NCBI RefSeq assembly: GCF_050947875.1 | Contig: NW_027460390.1 | Span: forward strand, 2,418,001 to 2,482,000 | Direction: 5' to 3' | Origin: Dermacentor variabilis | Taxonomy: Eukaryota; Arthropoda; Arachnida; Ixodida; Ixodidae | Length of the DNA stretch: 64,000 nucleotides | In this document: in pieces, positions 1 through 10,908 of the stretch | Position numbering within the stretch: the first letter of the stretch is position 1 | How the letters are laid out: each line of letters opens with the position of its first letter | The notes under the pieces: generated by a model | Told to the model about the DNA's origin: nothing | Database searches by the model: none | Seen by the model: the letters and a program-made list of their open reading frames with translations, nothing else | Made by a program: the position numbers and the translations under genes

Positions 1-633
1 CGTCATCAAGGGGCTTTTATCAATGTGATCAGTGGATCTTGAGAGACGGATAATAAGTGTGACATAGAAGGGATAGCTGGAAAGCCGCGAAACCTGCTGT
101 TGGCGCTCCTTCCGTACCATAATCAAGGTGATGCGCTGTCTCTTCGGGTTTGCGGCAGGCAATACAGTTGCTTTCAGTCAACTTATTTGAGGGCACTGAT
201 TTGTGATGTGGGCGGGAGCGCACTCACGTAGTGTTTTTCTTACTTCGTGAGGTTTCTTTGCCAGTCGGAAAAAATTGTACGCAATTAGTTCGTCGCTGAA
301 AACAACGCAGTTTGATCTCATTTTGAGGTGCCTACACATGCCCCATTGATACCTTGAAAATCAGGACAGTACTTCTCGAGTGATAATTCTTCCAATTACT
401 GAATTAAATCTCAGTGACGAAAGAATTACTGGCGGCTACTCCACTGTAGTGGAAACAATATGCACTAGGTTTTCTTCGAGTAACGCGACTGCTCTTTTTT
501 TTAGGTCTTGGTTCATGATAGTCGGGGAACACTGTATAATTCACTCGGTAACCGAAATGAGGCCAAGCCGGATTCACTCGACATCAAAATCAACAGCAGT
601 GATGCGCAGCAGCGCTTATACTCGGATTTACCG

Positions 634-639
<6 letters not shown>
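1..639. other. Unassigned sequence left of the (GA)n run
   Basis: I see no recognisable gene here. The stretch is repeated at 36074-39411, where the RTE-like LINE splits it. Small ORFs in it run into the (GA)n microsatellite and look accidental. Confidence 0.6.

Positions 640-717
<78 letters not shown>
640..717. repeat. (GA)n microsatellite, copy A
   Basis: An almost perfect GA dinucleotide run of about 78 bases. Its copy B partner at 39414-39476 is shorter. Arg-Glu or Ser-Leu repeat proteins predicted from it are artefacts. Confidence 0.97.
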
Positions 718-720
<3 letters not shown>

Positions 721-919
721 GCTGCAGTTTCGCCGGAAAGGCGAAGGAATATTAGTGATAGCCAAGTATGCGACAACTACACGGGGGAAGATTACACCAC
801 CGAGAGGACTCGGGCTGTGAAATTTAATTGCATCCTACTATAAGGTCTGGTATACGCTCACATAACGCCACCACTTCAGCGCGCAATTCTTCGAGGTCAC
901 ACGAAGTTTTTTTCTAGTG

Positions 920-1059
<140 letters not shown>

Positions 1060-1796
1060 GAGGCTCAGAAAGCTGGTCAGGCCTCAGCCCCCGCCCCCCT
1101 CCCCCCGGAAAAATGATAACTCTCCACTTATGTCGTGTTCTGTTCTTTGTTCCTTCATTCTATATGTGGGGTTCGCTACCCCCCCCCCCCAACCTCATGG
1201 GTAAATTAAAACTCTTCGCCTATGTCGTGTTGTGTCCTTCATTCTCTGGGAAAATATTGACCTTCTTCTTTTGAAGGAGAAGGAGTAGTGTGTGAAGAGG
1301 CCAGGAAATCCGTTTATGCTGATATCCCTATACGAAGGGTTCGTTGATTCCATATACGCGCAATTTGATATAAAATTTTCGCAATATTGGATTACTAAAA
1401 TGCGTATACAGTTTTCTAAGCTTGTTTCTATTTACCTGCTAGTTTTTCTAAATATACCTACTTTCTCAGGAGACACGATATTCGGTTAGGTGAGCGTTCT
1501 ATTGCCCAGGAATCGTGTGCCCAATGAACGCAGTATATGGACCCACGTGGGCTTACTGGTCATTGTTGTTGCTGCTGATTTTAATAACTCATAGCCACGA
1601 GGGGCTGACAGTTTCGCATTTATTGCTTTATTATTTTCGACGGGCTGCTGGGAAGGCATGTCTTGGAGCGCAGCTGCGGAGATTGAATCCGCGCATGGCG
1701 CATGCGATGCTGATGATCATGAGGGTCCCACATATTGACGCATGCCGACAACAGGGGATTGGGCCTAACGCTGGAGGTTTACCAATAAGGAAAAGT
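1060..1796. other. Unassigned sequence, shared by both copies
   Basis: Homologous to 39724-40452. It contains a few short ORFs with no recognisable domain, and it ends at a (TGAA)n run that marks the 3' end of minus-strand LINE 1. Confidence 0.5.
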
Positions 1797-1850
1797 TGAA
1801 TGAATGAATGAATGAATGAATGAATGAATGAATGAATGAATGAATGAATG
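1797..1850. repeat. (TGAA)n run at the 3' end of LINE 1, copy A
   Basis: About 13 TGAA units. On the minus strand this is a simple-repeat tail directly after the 3' region of LINE 1, as is common for CR1/Jockey-like LINEs. The copy B run at 40453-40542 is longer. Confidence 0.85.
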
Positions 1851-3470
1851 TTTATGTCATTTTGAATACAACTTCAACAAAGGTGCAGGAGGAAAAGGCG
1901 CGCAGCGTCTGACAGGGGCCCTTATACCCGCAACATACTCGTGTCTTATGCATCATTTAGTGGCAGTTCATTGGCAGTGAGCATATTACATATTTTCACA
2001 CATTGTACGTGAGTTTACACAGAAACTTAGAACAACAGAATTTGACAAATTATTGGGTTACAGTTGGTTTACCAATGTAGACGGTGAAATAATAAATGTT
2101 CCCCTTTTCCCCCTCTTCTCCTTTCCTCTCCCTGTCCACAAACAGTAAAGTACAGGTTGTACATGTAAATTTACAATAATACGCTCAAATTCCGCATATG
2201 ACCATGAATGTGTGTGTATCCACGTAACGAAGAAAAAGCAAAAAGCGATTTATGATAAATTTACGTTGCAAAAATCACTCTCTTAAACACTGTGTTAGTA
2301 ACAATTCCTTCACATGGTTTTTGAAGGAATTTCTAGTCATACTGAAATCAATGTTATCTTCTAGCATATTTAGAATTGTTAGTATTAGGTAGCTGGATTG
2401 TTTTTTTACGATAATGGGCCCTTGTGTTTAGTGTTCGTTTTCTTTTTAGTCTCATATCGTGAGGAACTTTATTAATGTTTTAGTGTATATATAGTGCATT
2501 GTTATGTATGTACTGTAGTAGTTTAAATCATAAACGTCGTCAGCTTTAAGCATACTGTATTTAACAAATGATGGTAATTTGCTTAGTTCATAACATGGTC
2601 CCTCATAGTTTTCATAAATACGGGATATCTTCTTTTGTGGAATAATTAGCCTGTTCTAGTTAGTTCTTGCTGTGGTGCCCCCATACCAATATTCCGTATG
2701 ATAACCTCGAGTAGAACAGTGAAGTGTGTATGTTTTATTCGCGCCATATAGGTATTAAGTGTGCAATTTTATGAAAGCATCCAACAGATCGGGAGAGTTC
2801 GGTGGCTAAATTATTGATGTGTACATTCCATGAAAGGTGCGCTCGGAGCTAAACACCAAGAAACTTTTGCTCCAACCCTGGTTACCTGTCGCCCTTCAAA
2901 AGTTAAAGCTATTTCCCTACTTTGTGGTTTGTTAAGCGCACGAAATATTATGCACTTTGTTTTCGCTGTGTTAGGCTGCAGCCAATTTTCCCGGAGCCAT
3001 GCCGCGAAGGACGCAAGGTAGGTGTTGGCCCTTCTTACCATATCTGTTAGATCTGTGGACTTAAAAAAGATGTTAGTATCATCGGCATACATAATAAGTT
3101 CAGGAGAGCTGGGTATAGTTACAATCCCATTAATGCATCCAAGAAATAAAAAAAGGTCCTAGTACTGACCCCTCTGGAACTCCTTGTGTTAACTTTAGCT
3201 TTGATGATGTGGTGTCCTTTATTTGCACCGTTTGATAGCGGTCACTCGAGCAGTTTTTAATGAGGTCTAGTACAACTCCCCGCAACCCGTATCCAGACAG
3301 TTTGTGCCGTACGATATCGTACTTTATTGAGTCAAATGCGTTTTTTAAGTCTAGAAATAAACGAAGTGTTACCTCTTACTGCCTATCTTTGTATGTATGG
3401 TGTCTTTAATACAGCACAACACTTCTTCTGTTGATCTGTTTTTCGAAATTCATATTGGCTACTAGACAAG
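1851..3470 (-). mobile_element. LINE 1, 5'-truncated CR1/Jockey-like non-LTR retrotransposon, copy A
   Basis: The minus strand encodes the palm part of a reverse transcriptase. The active-site motif YADDTNIF lies near 3070-3092, followed by the typical downstream text (cysteine-free AKTKCIIF-like segment) and a long 3' region ending at the TGAA tail. The fingers and endonuclease are missing, so the element is 5'-truncated or cut by LINE 2, whose 3' tail abuts it at about 3475. Frames are broken. In copy B the same element (40543-42145) additionally shows the upstream RT motif FLDINKAFDS. Family level is inferred from RT motif style; the exact clade is uncertain. Confidence 0.8.
2811..3092 (-). 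pseudogene. LINE 1 reverse transcriptase fragment, copy A
   Basis: A 93-codon open stretch beginning at the RT catalytic motif YADD (an internal methionine, not a real start). It would continue the palm and thumb of a non-LTR RT. The upstream domain is shifted into another frame and the downstream text soon leaves the RT consensus. It is a decayed remnant with no expected product. Confidence 0.8.
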
Positions 3471-3796
3471 ATTTTAAATCAATCAATCAATGAATCAACC
3501 AATCAATCAATAATTTTTATTTAGCACTTCAGAGAGCGGAGGGCATGGGAAGAAAAAGCTCTAGTGAGCATGACTAGCCTTTTCAGCCTATTACAGTTCA
3601 GCAGCAAGCAGTGGTGGTATACACAACCTAGGTACATAAACATAAGCAAAGAAACAAACATTAAGCTTGTATGCAATTATCAAAAAAAAGCGAGAAGCGA
3701 AGAAAAACACATATCAAAGACAATTCCCACATTTGAGATTCCAGATATGAATTCTACACGAAGAAAGGTTGAAGCTCAGACCTGCAACATGAGATA

Positions 3797-4291
3797 TCAA
3801 AACCATTTCGTGTTAAAACATTTAAAACGGAGGGTAAAGTCATTTTCGACATTTGTGCTCCGTAATTCGTGCGTGGCGTTCTTTAAATTTTTTTTCCTGA
3901 GCTGTGAAAGACACACAGAAGCGTATTCGCTTAACTCTGCTATTTGTTTAAGCATCGAGCTATTGTTCTTTACTTCGTATTTGTACCGATGAACTAGGCG
4001 TAGGTTATAAATAGTAAAAACCGCTGGAATATCAGCAGTTTGGAAGAGCTTTGTGGAAGGATGATCTCTGGCTAAGTTGTGAATGATGTGTAAAGCTTTC
4101 TTTTGAAGGACGTAGACCTTTTGTAAAGCTGTGTGCGTGGCAGTGCTCCATACGAGTTGACAGTAATTCACTTGTGACACGAGCAAAGATTTGAAGAGCA
4201 GCAGTTTGATATTAGTAGGAAGGACGTGAGTTTTACGGTATAAGAGACCAATAAAACGTGAGGCAGCTGAACACACGTGACTGACATGCAC
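3797..4291 (-). pseudogene. LINE 2 ORF2 C-terminal domain, copy A
   Basis: A 164-codon open stretch resembling the region after the RT in CR1/Jockey-like LINEs: motifs such as SRFIGLLYR, then VNYCQLVWSTA, then a basic segment. This is the part used after target priming in the family. It is separated from the RT part (4416-4661) by stops, so the ORF is broken. The homologous segment in copy B (42600-43061) is more decayed. Confidence 0.75.
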
Positions 4292-4415
4292 ATCTCACAG
4301 CAACTTTTCTATAGACCAAAGACCAAGGGTTTTGAATGCCGACACAATTTCCATGTTATTGGGTCTATAAGTCAAAGATTCATAGCATAATACATTTTTA
4401 CTCTACTAAATTTTA

Positions 4416-4661
4416 CTAAATGATCGCTTTTGTTTTGGCCGCACTAATTTCTAATGCATTTAGTTGCGACCAACGCTCGAATATGACAAGCAGTTCGCCA
4501 GCTTTTCTGATCAATTCGTCAGGATTTTTACCACTGAAAAACATATTTGTGTCAACAGCGGATATAACGTTAAACAAGTTAGCATAAATATTGATGATGT
4601 TGTTAATATTTAAATTAAATAAGTAAGGTCCCAGTATACTTCCTTGCGGCACTTCTAGCAC
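4416..4661 (-). pseudogene. LINE 2 reverse transcriptase palm fragment, copy A
   Basis: The motif VPQGSILGP near the start of this stretch is the conserved (V)PQGS box of non-LTR reverse transcriptases. The expected YADD position reads as SAVDTN, so the catalytic aspartate pair is not intact. The following NALEISAAKTK matches the usual motif after YADD. This copy is therefore catalytically dead as well as frameshifted. Confidence 0.8.
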
Positions 4662-5025
4662 AGCGTTTGTGGTAAGTGCCCATTAACGTTAACGCACTGA
4701 CGTCGGCGTGACGAATAACTCATGAATTCAAGAGCACGTCCTCGAATCCCATGACTTTCAAGCATGGCAAGAAGTATTTTACAATTTAGGCTGTCAAAGG
4801 CTTTCTTAAAGTCAATATAGAGGGCTAATACTTATCGTTTTTCCTCAAATTTTTGGAGAATAATTTCTTTCTGCGCAAGCAGCGCCATTTCAGTCGACCT
4901 ATTTTTTTGTGAAACTATGTTGGAAGGGCGTTAGACCGTTGTGTCGCTCAATAAAATGGGAGAGACGAATTAAATTGGTTTTTATAGGCCGTTGGAAAAA
5001 GGAAGTAAAGATAATGACCTATAAT

Positions 5026-7027
5026 CCGCCTCTTTCATTTTCCTGTGTGCCCTCTGCCGCACTCCGCTGAAAACGTTTTGGAAGGGTCCCGAGGCTTTCG
5101 GCGGTTCATTTGTGCACCTGCGCCCACGCTGAGTGCGCATTGGTTGTGCCTGTCGTGGATGGCGAATCATTATTAATGGCTTCTTCGGGACAGCATGTCA
5201 TTCCTGGAGCCATGTAGCACTCACTGACTACTGGTTGAGCAAGCCTGAGTGCGCTGTTCTGCAAACAGTGCGACGGATAAAGGCACACCGAGTTCCGTTT
5301 GGCGACACGGCTGCCTTGGGATTTGTCACTGATTTCTGCACTTGGACATCACTTTTTGTATTCTTTTTACAGATTATTTAGATGTTTCGCATGTTCAAAA
5401 AGTCTTCGAGCGCAAGCTTCTACGTCGGATTTATTAAAGCGGTGCACTTGTTTACATCGATATCTACAGCCGCATGTCGTTGTCATCGTCAAATATTGCG
5501 GAAAAGGTCCATCGCTGATATGAAACAGTGTCAAAATGTAGCAAAACATGCATATCTGCGCATATGTGCCATGTTGTTACACCATGAGACGAGTCAATAT
5601 GAGCGGCGGAACCACCTAAACACCGGCAACTGTGATACAGATACATTTATTACGGGCTGTTAACTCATTCTCGCTTTTCTTTAACTCCAGCACACTTACA
5701 GTTTTAACGTGCCATAGGAGCATTATTAGAGAAAACAGTGCTCGCATAAGTGCTCATCCGTAGGCCATGTTGTTCTCTCACGAAAACGCGCGGATGCCAT
5801 CGCTCACACGGCGTTGGTATAAATGAGCGAGGCGGTTGTTTATGCTGCTGTATACCGAATACACCGTCCCTTGTTTGCCACTTGACGCAGAGGCAAACAG
5901 TGCATCTCTGAAATTGAGAAATGTGTCGGCAAAGCAACACGTGCAGGCCCACCGAAATACGTAGCGAATGCGGCCAACAGCCTACAGGTACGGTGACGTA
6001 CAGATGTTGGCACAGTGCTGTGTCGCCGCTTACCGCTTATTGTGTACGCGCCGTGCGAAATGAAGTGTAGCTGATTTCAAATCGCTAAGGCCAGAATTGA
6101 ACTATAAAAGCCGTTTCGTTCGACCTAACTGCTTACATTTCAGTTCAGGTCCGCCGGTAGCGAGTTTCATGAACTCGAAGGCCCCAGGTTAACCTTCGCT
6201 GAACAGGATGGACATTGGCTCAACGTTCGTGGGCACGGCTTGAGAGGGTTAAAGCTTGTGCATTTCAACTTGGCAGGCGTGCTTGACTCCATTTTGAGCA
6301 CGATTAATTATACATACAAGTGAAGACGCTGTTTCTATTGTGTTGTCGGTTCGACGGCCGATCGCGCGGGGTTCGGTCGAACGATGGTCGGCACGCTGAT
6401 TTTGCCGGTGCCTTCGACAAGAACGCCTGTCGCAGTACAAACCGCGCTCGTCGGTTGCGTCGTTGTCGACCTGATATGATAAAAAAGTTTCAGTGACGCA
6501 CAATAGTCGGTTAATCATTGGAGTGAGCGTCTTGTCGGTCTCGTATCGACCCAGTGTTGCGGGCCTTACAAGTACGTATAGTATGGAACGCACTGCCACC
6601 ACAAGCAAGTGAGGACCGATGCTGCAAGAAGACTTCGTCAGCAACGTGATGTACTTAAGTGTCGCCCAAGTGTAACGCACGGTTTTTTTTCGTTAAATTA
6701 GCGAGTCATTCATGAAAGGCGGCAATTACCTGGCTCGCGGTGCAGTCCCGACAACTCTAACGATGCCCTGGCCGGTTTCTCTTTTAAAGTGGAGTTGCGG
6801 TCCTACGCTGCGCACGTTTTCGGCACCGCACCGATGTCGAGCTACCAGTTGAGTTTGAACGCGGTACACGGCACGAGTGTTTGTAGCAGCGCGCGTCCAA
6901 GCGCTTTCTTCTTTTTTTTTTTCGGGGGACTGCCCAGCGCGCGGCCACGCCCTCGACCCTTCCCAAACGTTTCGCGACTAATCCACTAGGGCAGGGCGCA
7001 AGCGCCGTCGCGCCATGAAAGAGGCGG
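5026..7027. mobile_element. 2.0-kb DNA-transposon-like element with terminal inverted repeats, present only in copy A
   Basis: Copy B has an empty site (around 43707), which fixes both ends. The ends are CCGCCTCTTTCAT and its inverse ATGAAAGAGGCGG. Weaker inverted similarity continues inward for about 80 bases, with AACGTTTTGGAAGGGTC on the left matching a near-inverse on the right. The flanking duplication is at most 2 bases (AT). I recognise no transposase; the longest ORF (6249-6680, minus, 143 codons) matches no family I know. It looks like a non-autonomous element of an unassigned superfamily, inserted in LINE 2. Confidence 0.85.
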
Positions 7028-7081
7028 ATTGGCAACGCTATCTTTATCACCCTTCTTGAAGACCGGGACGACCCTAGCTAC

Positions 7082-7402
7082 TTACAGATGAATAGGGAAA
7101 GTGGATGTCGTAAGAGAAAGGTTGAAAACATTGGTCAGCGGAGGTGCAATCAGGTCGATAACATGTTTAACAGGTAATATCTTCAAGTCGTCTGCATCCA
7201 ACGAACTGCTATGTTTAAGGCTCCGAAATGTGGTGGTAACTTTCTGGTTATCGACAGGAGAAAGAAAAACGCCGTCGCGGCCACTCCATGAAAGAAATTG
7301 CAACGCTTCTAAATAACCCCCGGACTCGGAATGCCCGAGGAAAGAGTTGTTAAAGGAATTTGCCAGTGATCCAGCACACGTCTCCGTTCCGTTGAAAATC
7401 AT
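7082..7402 (-). pseudogene. LINE 2 pre-RT region, copy A
   Basis: A 106-codon open stretch on the minus strand. It contains the typical pre-RT segment of non-LTR elements: a SSSLDADDLKILPVKHV-type motif, in which an apparent substrate-binding loop is followed by the text leading into RT motif 1. The copy B homologue is 43752-44018. The reading frame does not continue into the RT because the 2.0-kb element interrupts the LINE at 7027. Confidence 0.7.
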
Positions 7403-7613
7403 TTTATCAGGTATTTCACTTTTACCTCCAGGATCAAAAAGAATGGATAGTTGCCGCCAGAGAACTCACTGCGACTACTGTTACGCTGGAAAATGTCACA
7501 TAATATTGAATCTTAGCAACTCTGATGCCCTTGTTTAATTTATTTCGATCCGCCTTGTATCGCGATGGATTTAAAAAGTCTCTAGTTTTGAAAAAGGTTT
7601 TATAAAACTGGTC

Positions 7614-8480
7614 TTAAACGCCGATGCGTTGAAGCAAAGAAGGGCTAACCCAGGGCTTCAGAATTTTCCTCCGTCTTGATGTTTTTTTTTGCATTGGGAA
7701 GTGCTCAGTATATAACGTTTTAAATTGGTTCATAAATGTTTCATATGCAGTACACATCATCTCACGACGCATTTTGTATTGCAGCACGAAATGATTCAAA
7801 GGCTTTATCGGTGATTGTCTGGTAGTATAGATCACACAGTAATGGACGCTTAGTGGTTTGTTCCAGCGCACACAGATATAGTGCCATGTGATCACTCGGG
7901 TCACAGCAAACAACGCCTGATTTTGTAAGTGCAACGTTAGTTGCAAGTGTGTCAAGAATTGTCGCTGACTGCTGCATAAGACTAGTTAGCAAATTATTCA
8001 CATTTGAACATGCATTACAAGACACTACGACATGAAAGTCAAATCGCAGTGTACTATTGCCCAACATATCGATGGTAAAGTCTCTATTACCGAAAATAGT
8101 GTAATTATTTTCAGTGACGTTTCTGAAGAAGACCATTTAAGCAATTTATGAACTCCGATGCAACACCACTTGGAGCACGATAGAAAACAGGAAATACAGT
8201 GTGGTTGGAAATGAGAAAGAACACTTTGCAACTGGCAGACACAAAAGAAAACTAAGAAATTAAATGGCATTCAAGATCAGAACGGACAAGCACCAAGATA
8301 CCACCACCTTGACGTCCACTTGGACGGTTAGCAAAGTACGTCTGATGCATTGGTAGCGAGAACATTTTTGTCTGCGTACCATGTCTCAGATATCATTATC
8401 ACGTCAAAGGAAAAACCGAAACAATTTACCAGCCCAGTAAAGTCATCGAATTTGTTACACATTGAACGAGAATTGATATG
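7614..8480 (-). pseudogene. LINE 2 apurinic-type endonuclease domain, copy A
   Basis: The minus strand carries pieces of an exonuclease-endonuclease-phosphatase fold. A GDFxIDML motif lies near 8090 and SDHMAL near 7880, the usual Asp-Asn and Asp-His signature regions. An upstream MISDTW-type stretch near 8390 matches the E-T-W box with the glutamate changed to aspartate. The frames (7762-8136, 7614-7955, 8025-8270) overlap through frameshifts. In active LINEs this enzyme nicks target DNA; here it is decayed. Confidence 0.75.
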
Positions 8481-8519
8481 AAAGTATCTAACCGAACAAC
8501 AAGATGAAAACAGAGAACA

Positions 8520-9440
8520 GGGGCGCGATCGGAGATATTTTGTTCGATACGCGTTCTGTTCAGTTGCTGCAACGTCACAAAGTTGCAGTATGCAAAATTT
8601 GTGACAGCGGGGCGGAGAGAGCAGCCAATCAGGAAGCGGTGACCTCCCCGGAAGTTTACTTCCGTCGTTTGTCGTCTGCTTGCAAATAGTATACTACAAA
8701 ACCAAATGTTTCTCGTCTTCCGAATGAATTAAATCTTTATCTAAAAAATGTATTTTTTCTTCTCAAGCCCAAACAAGTTTTTAAAAAGCAGTACGTGTGA
8801 CTACTGCAATCTATAACTATTAGGTTCTTTGCGTCGTCCCTAGGTGGTGTCGCGCACAGCGAGAAGAAATAAGAAATAAAGAACGACGGGAAGAGTGGCG
8901 CACTTTTCAAGAGGCAGCGACAACATTCCAGTGGCTCACTGGCACCGATGATGTTGTCGATTTCTCTGTACAACCAACGAATTATTTGTTTCGAGAAACA
9001 AAAACGACGCCACCGGAATTCACTTTCTGCCATTTCTTCAAACGCGTTTCGCACCACCACCCGCTTTCCTCCTTCCTCTAGAAACGCCAGCGCAACAACC
9101 TAAGTTCCCAACGGAAGCGCCATTTTCTCGAATTAAACTATGGATTGGATTAAAACGTGCCATTCCGCAGCCGAAAAGGCCGCCTGTTGGATCCAATCCA
9201 ATCCACCAGACGCGCCATTGGAAGCCGTATGATAGCTCCAAACTTCCCAGCTCCCGTCGGATTCGGCGCCTAGCAGACGAAATGCTCGGTGGGAGGATGA
9301 TTGACAGGAGCGTGTCGTCATTTTGACGTCACCAAAAACGTGGCCGCGCCCCGGAGCTGGCGACGGCGGCGCGGAGTAGGCCAATCGCGCGCGCCGGTAA
9401 CCGAACGAACGCGCTGAACAACCATCTCCGATCGCACCCC
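8520..9440. mobile_element. 0.92-kb DNA-transposon-like element with terminal inverted repeats, present only in copy A
   Basis: The empty site in copy B (around 45193) defines the ends. The termini are GGGGCGCGATCGGAGAT on the left and the inverse of GGGGTGCGATCGGAGAT on the right (one mismatch in 17), and weaker similarity continues inward for about 20 bases. Flanking duplication is at most one base. An internal inverted pair of TGGATTGGAT lies at about 9139 and 9188. No transposase is recognisable. The element sits between ORF1 and the endonuclease of LINE 2. Confidence 0.85.
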
Positions 9441-9558
9441 AGATGTGTCCTTTTATTTGCTCACGCTTCATGTAGCCAGCGGACCCCAGAGCACATATTT
9501 TTCAGCGAAAATGGGCAAAATACTTCGGCCACAATAAGCCGCTCACGTATCTGCCTGC

Positions 9559-10263
9559 TCAGTCGCAGGTTCTGCCATCTGGCTTGATGCAGTCATGCAA
9601 TCTATATCTGTCATCGATGCAATGCGCAGAACAGGCGTTGAATCCCCTCGGCGCGCAAGCACTTTTCCGTTGCTGCTCCAGACATACTTTCAGCCAATAA
9701 CGTTTTTGACAAGAAATCGTGGCGCTCAGCAACTGCTTGTTTTTGCGCGTAACGTGTTCATTTAGAAACACCGGCTTTGAGTGCCCTTCATACTCGAGAG
9801 ACTGAGTCGTAAGCCGAGCCTTACTGGCTTTAGCTATAATAGCGTTGCGTTTGGAACGGCGCGTAAAGAAAGCCAGTAAGGTTCTTTGTTCTACCATTTG
9901 ATGTTTCAACCATGTGGCAAACATCAATATCCAGGTCACCAACGGTTTCGTCGAATTTGGAGCGAATAACCTCGATAGCTGCGGTTGCATTACAGCCGTC
10001 ATGCAGATCCTTCACCTCAATGTTGTTCAATATCTGGTACTGCTGAAGTTCGTCTATCTTAACTTGCAGTCTTTAGTTTTCGTGCTCAAGCTGTGTGTGT
10101 GTGTTTTTTTCCCCACAAGCTTCTTCATATCCAGCTTCAGCTCCTCAATATCTCTCTCAACTATAGACACGCTGTCGCTAGTGTCCGAAGAGTACTTTAC
10201 ACTCTCCTTGAGGGAGCGAATTTCAAAGCGAAGTTCCTTTCGGAATTCCTCAAACTGCTTCAC
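9559..10263 (-). pseudogene. LINE 2 ORF1 protein, copy A
   Basis: Read on the minus strand, 10263-10054 gives an acidic-basic coiled-coil region. Then 10030-9830 gives a folded region starting NNIEVKDLHDG, and 9830-9559 gives a VFLNEHVTRKNKQLL segment. That last motif resembles the conserved NEHLT box of ORF1 proteins with an FP25K-like domain in Jockey/CR1-type LINEs, where it binds element RNA. Three frames are needed, so at least two frameshifts are present. The copy B homologue (45366-46035) keeps the same order. Confidence 0.75.
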
Positions 10264-10497
10264 GATTTCCTTGATTTCTTAGACACAGTTCACAATACAC
10301 AGCCCACAGGCACCACAACAAGCCACTCAGAAGCTGTGTTCGGAAGCGGTATTTTAGGGGCAGGCAATAAGCAAAGAGCAGTATTCTCACCTGCAAAACA
10401 CGCAAGAAACCGGTTCAGTTCCGTCCAAGGAGCACACCGCTGCTGAACTAACAGGTTGTTCAGGACCTCGTGCACTCGTGCGCTACAAAGCACAACT

Positions 10498-10908
10498 TGA
10501 AAACGGCGTACCACCCTCAAACCAAAAGCAGATGTGCTTGCTATTTATGTTTCTGCCGACTATCATGACTAGGACGTCGCTCTGCCCATCATGACATTTG
10601 CCTGTAATTCCTACCGACATGACTGTGTGGGTTTTTTCTCCGTTTTATCTCTTGTACGGAAGAAACTCCATGCTGCCATCTGACACGCTCCTTCCCGCCG
10701 CTCTTGACGCGTCGCCAGAATGCGCCCGTGATGCCATCTTCAGAGCTGTAGAAGCTCGTCAGATTGCCTGCCTGCGCCTCTCCGCTTCATAGGAAAAGCA
10801 ACGACGCTTCTATAATGCCCGCCACCACGATATGCCCACTTCAACCATGCTGAAATGGTTCTTCTTTGGACGCCGGCGAGTTGGCCTTTGCGAAAAGTTG
10901 ATTTCGCC
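10498..10908 (+). pseudogene. Ty3-type integrase fragment, part 1, copy A
   Basis: In shifting frames this plus-strand stretch reads as the end of a Ty3-type integrase: YVSAD, then D-V-A-L-P-I-M-T-F, then FYLLYGR near 10638 and a DTLLPAAL segment. These are typical of the region after the integrase catalytic glutamate. The first bases match the YHPQT box. It is interrupted by minus-strand LINE 3 at about 10909 and resumes at 12592. Copy B keeps the YHPQTNG box (46244-46290) better, but the expected catalytic Glu there is Gly. Confidence 0.8.

Larger units (their letters stand above)
3471..10497 (-). mobile_element. LINE 2, near full-length non-LTR retrotransposon, copy A, with two nested insertions
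   Basis: Read on the minus strand the order is ORF1 (about 10263-9559), endonuclease (about 8480-7700), pre-RT and RT (about 7400-4420), C-terminal domain (4291-3797) and a 3' tail of TCAA/GATT-type repeats at 3476-3512. Removing the nested elements at 5026-7027 and 8520-9440 leaves about 4.1 kb, matching the copy B version (42150-46235). Both ORFs carry frameshifts and stops. The 5' end abuts a Ty3-type integrase fragment and the 3' end abuts LINE 1. Clade is probably CR1/Jockey-like, judged from ORF1 and RT style. Confidence 0.82.

Noticed and set aside
380..820. ORFs with long Arg-Glu or Ser-Leu repeats
   Set aside because: They are translations of the (GA)n microsatellite and recur in several frames.
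6249..6680. 143-codon minus-strand ORF as the transposase of the 2.0-kb element
   Set aside because: No helix-turn-helix, DDE pattern or other transposase feature is visible.
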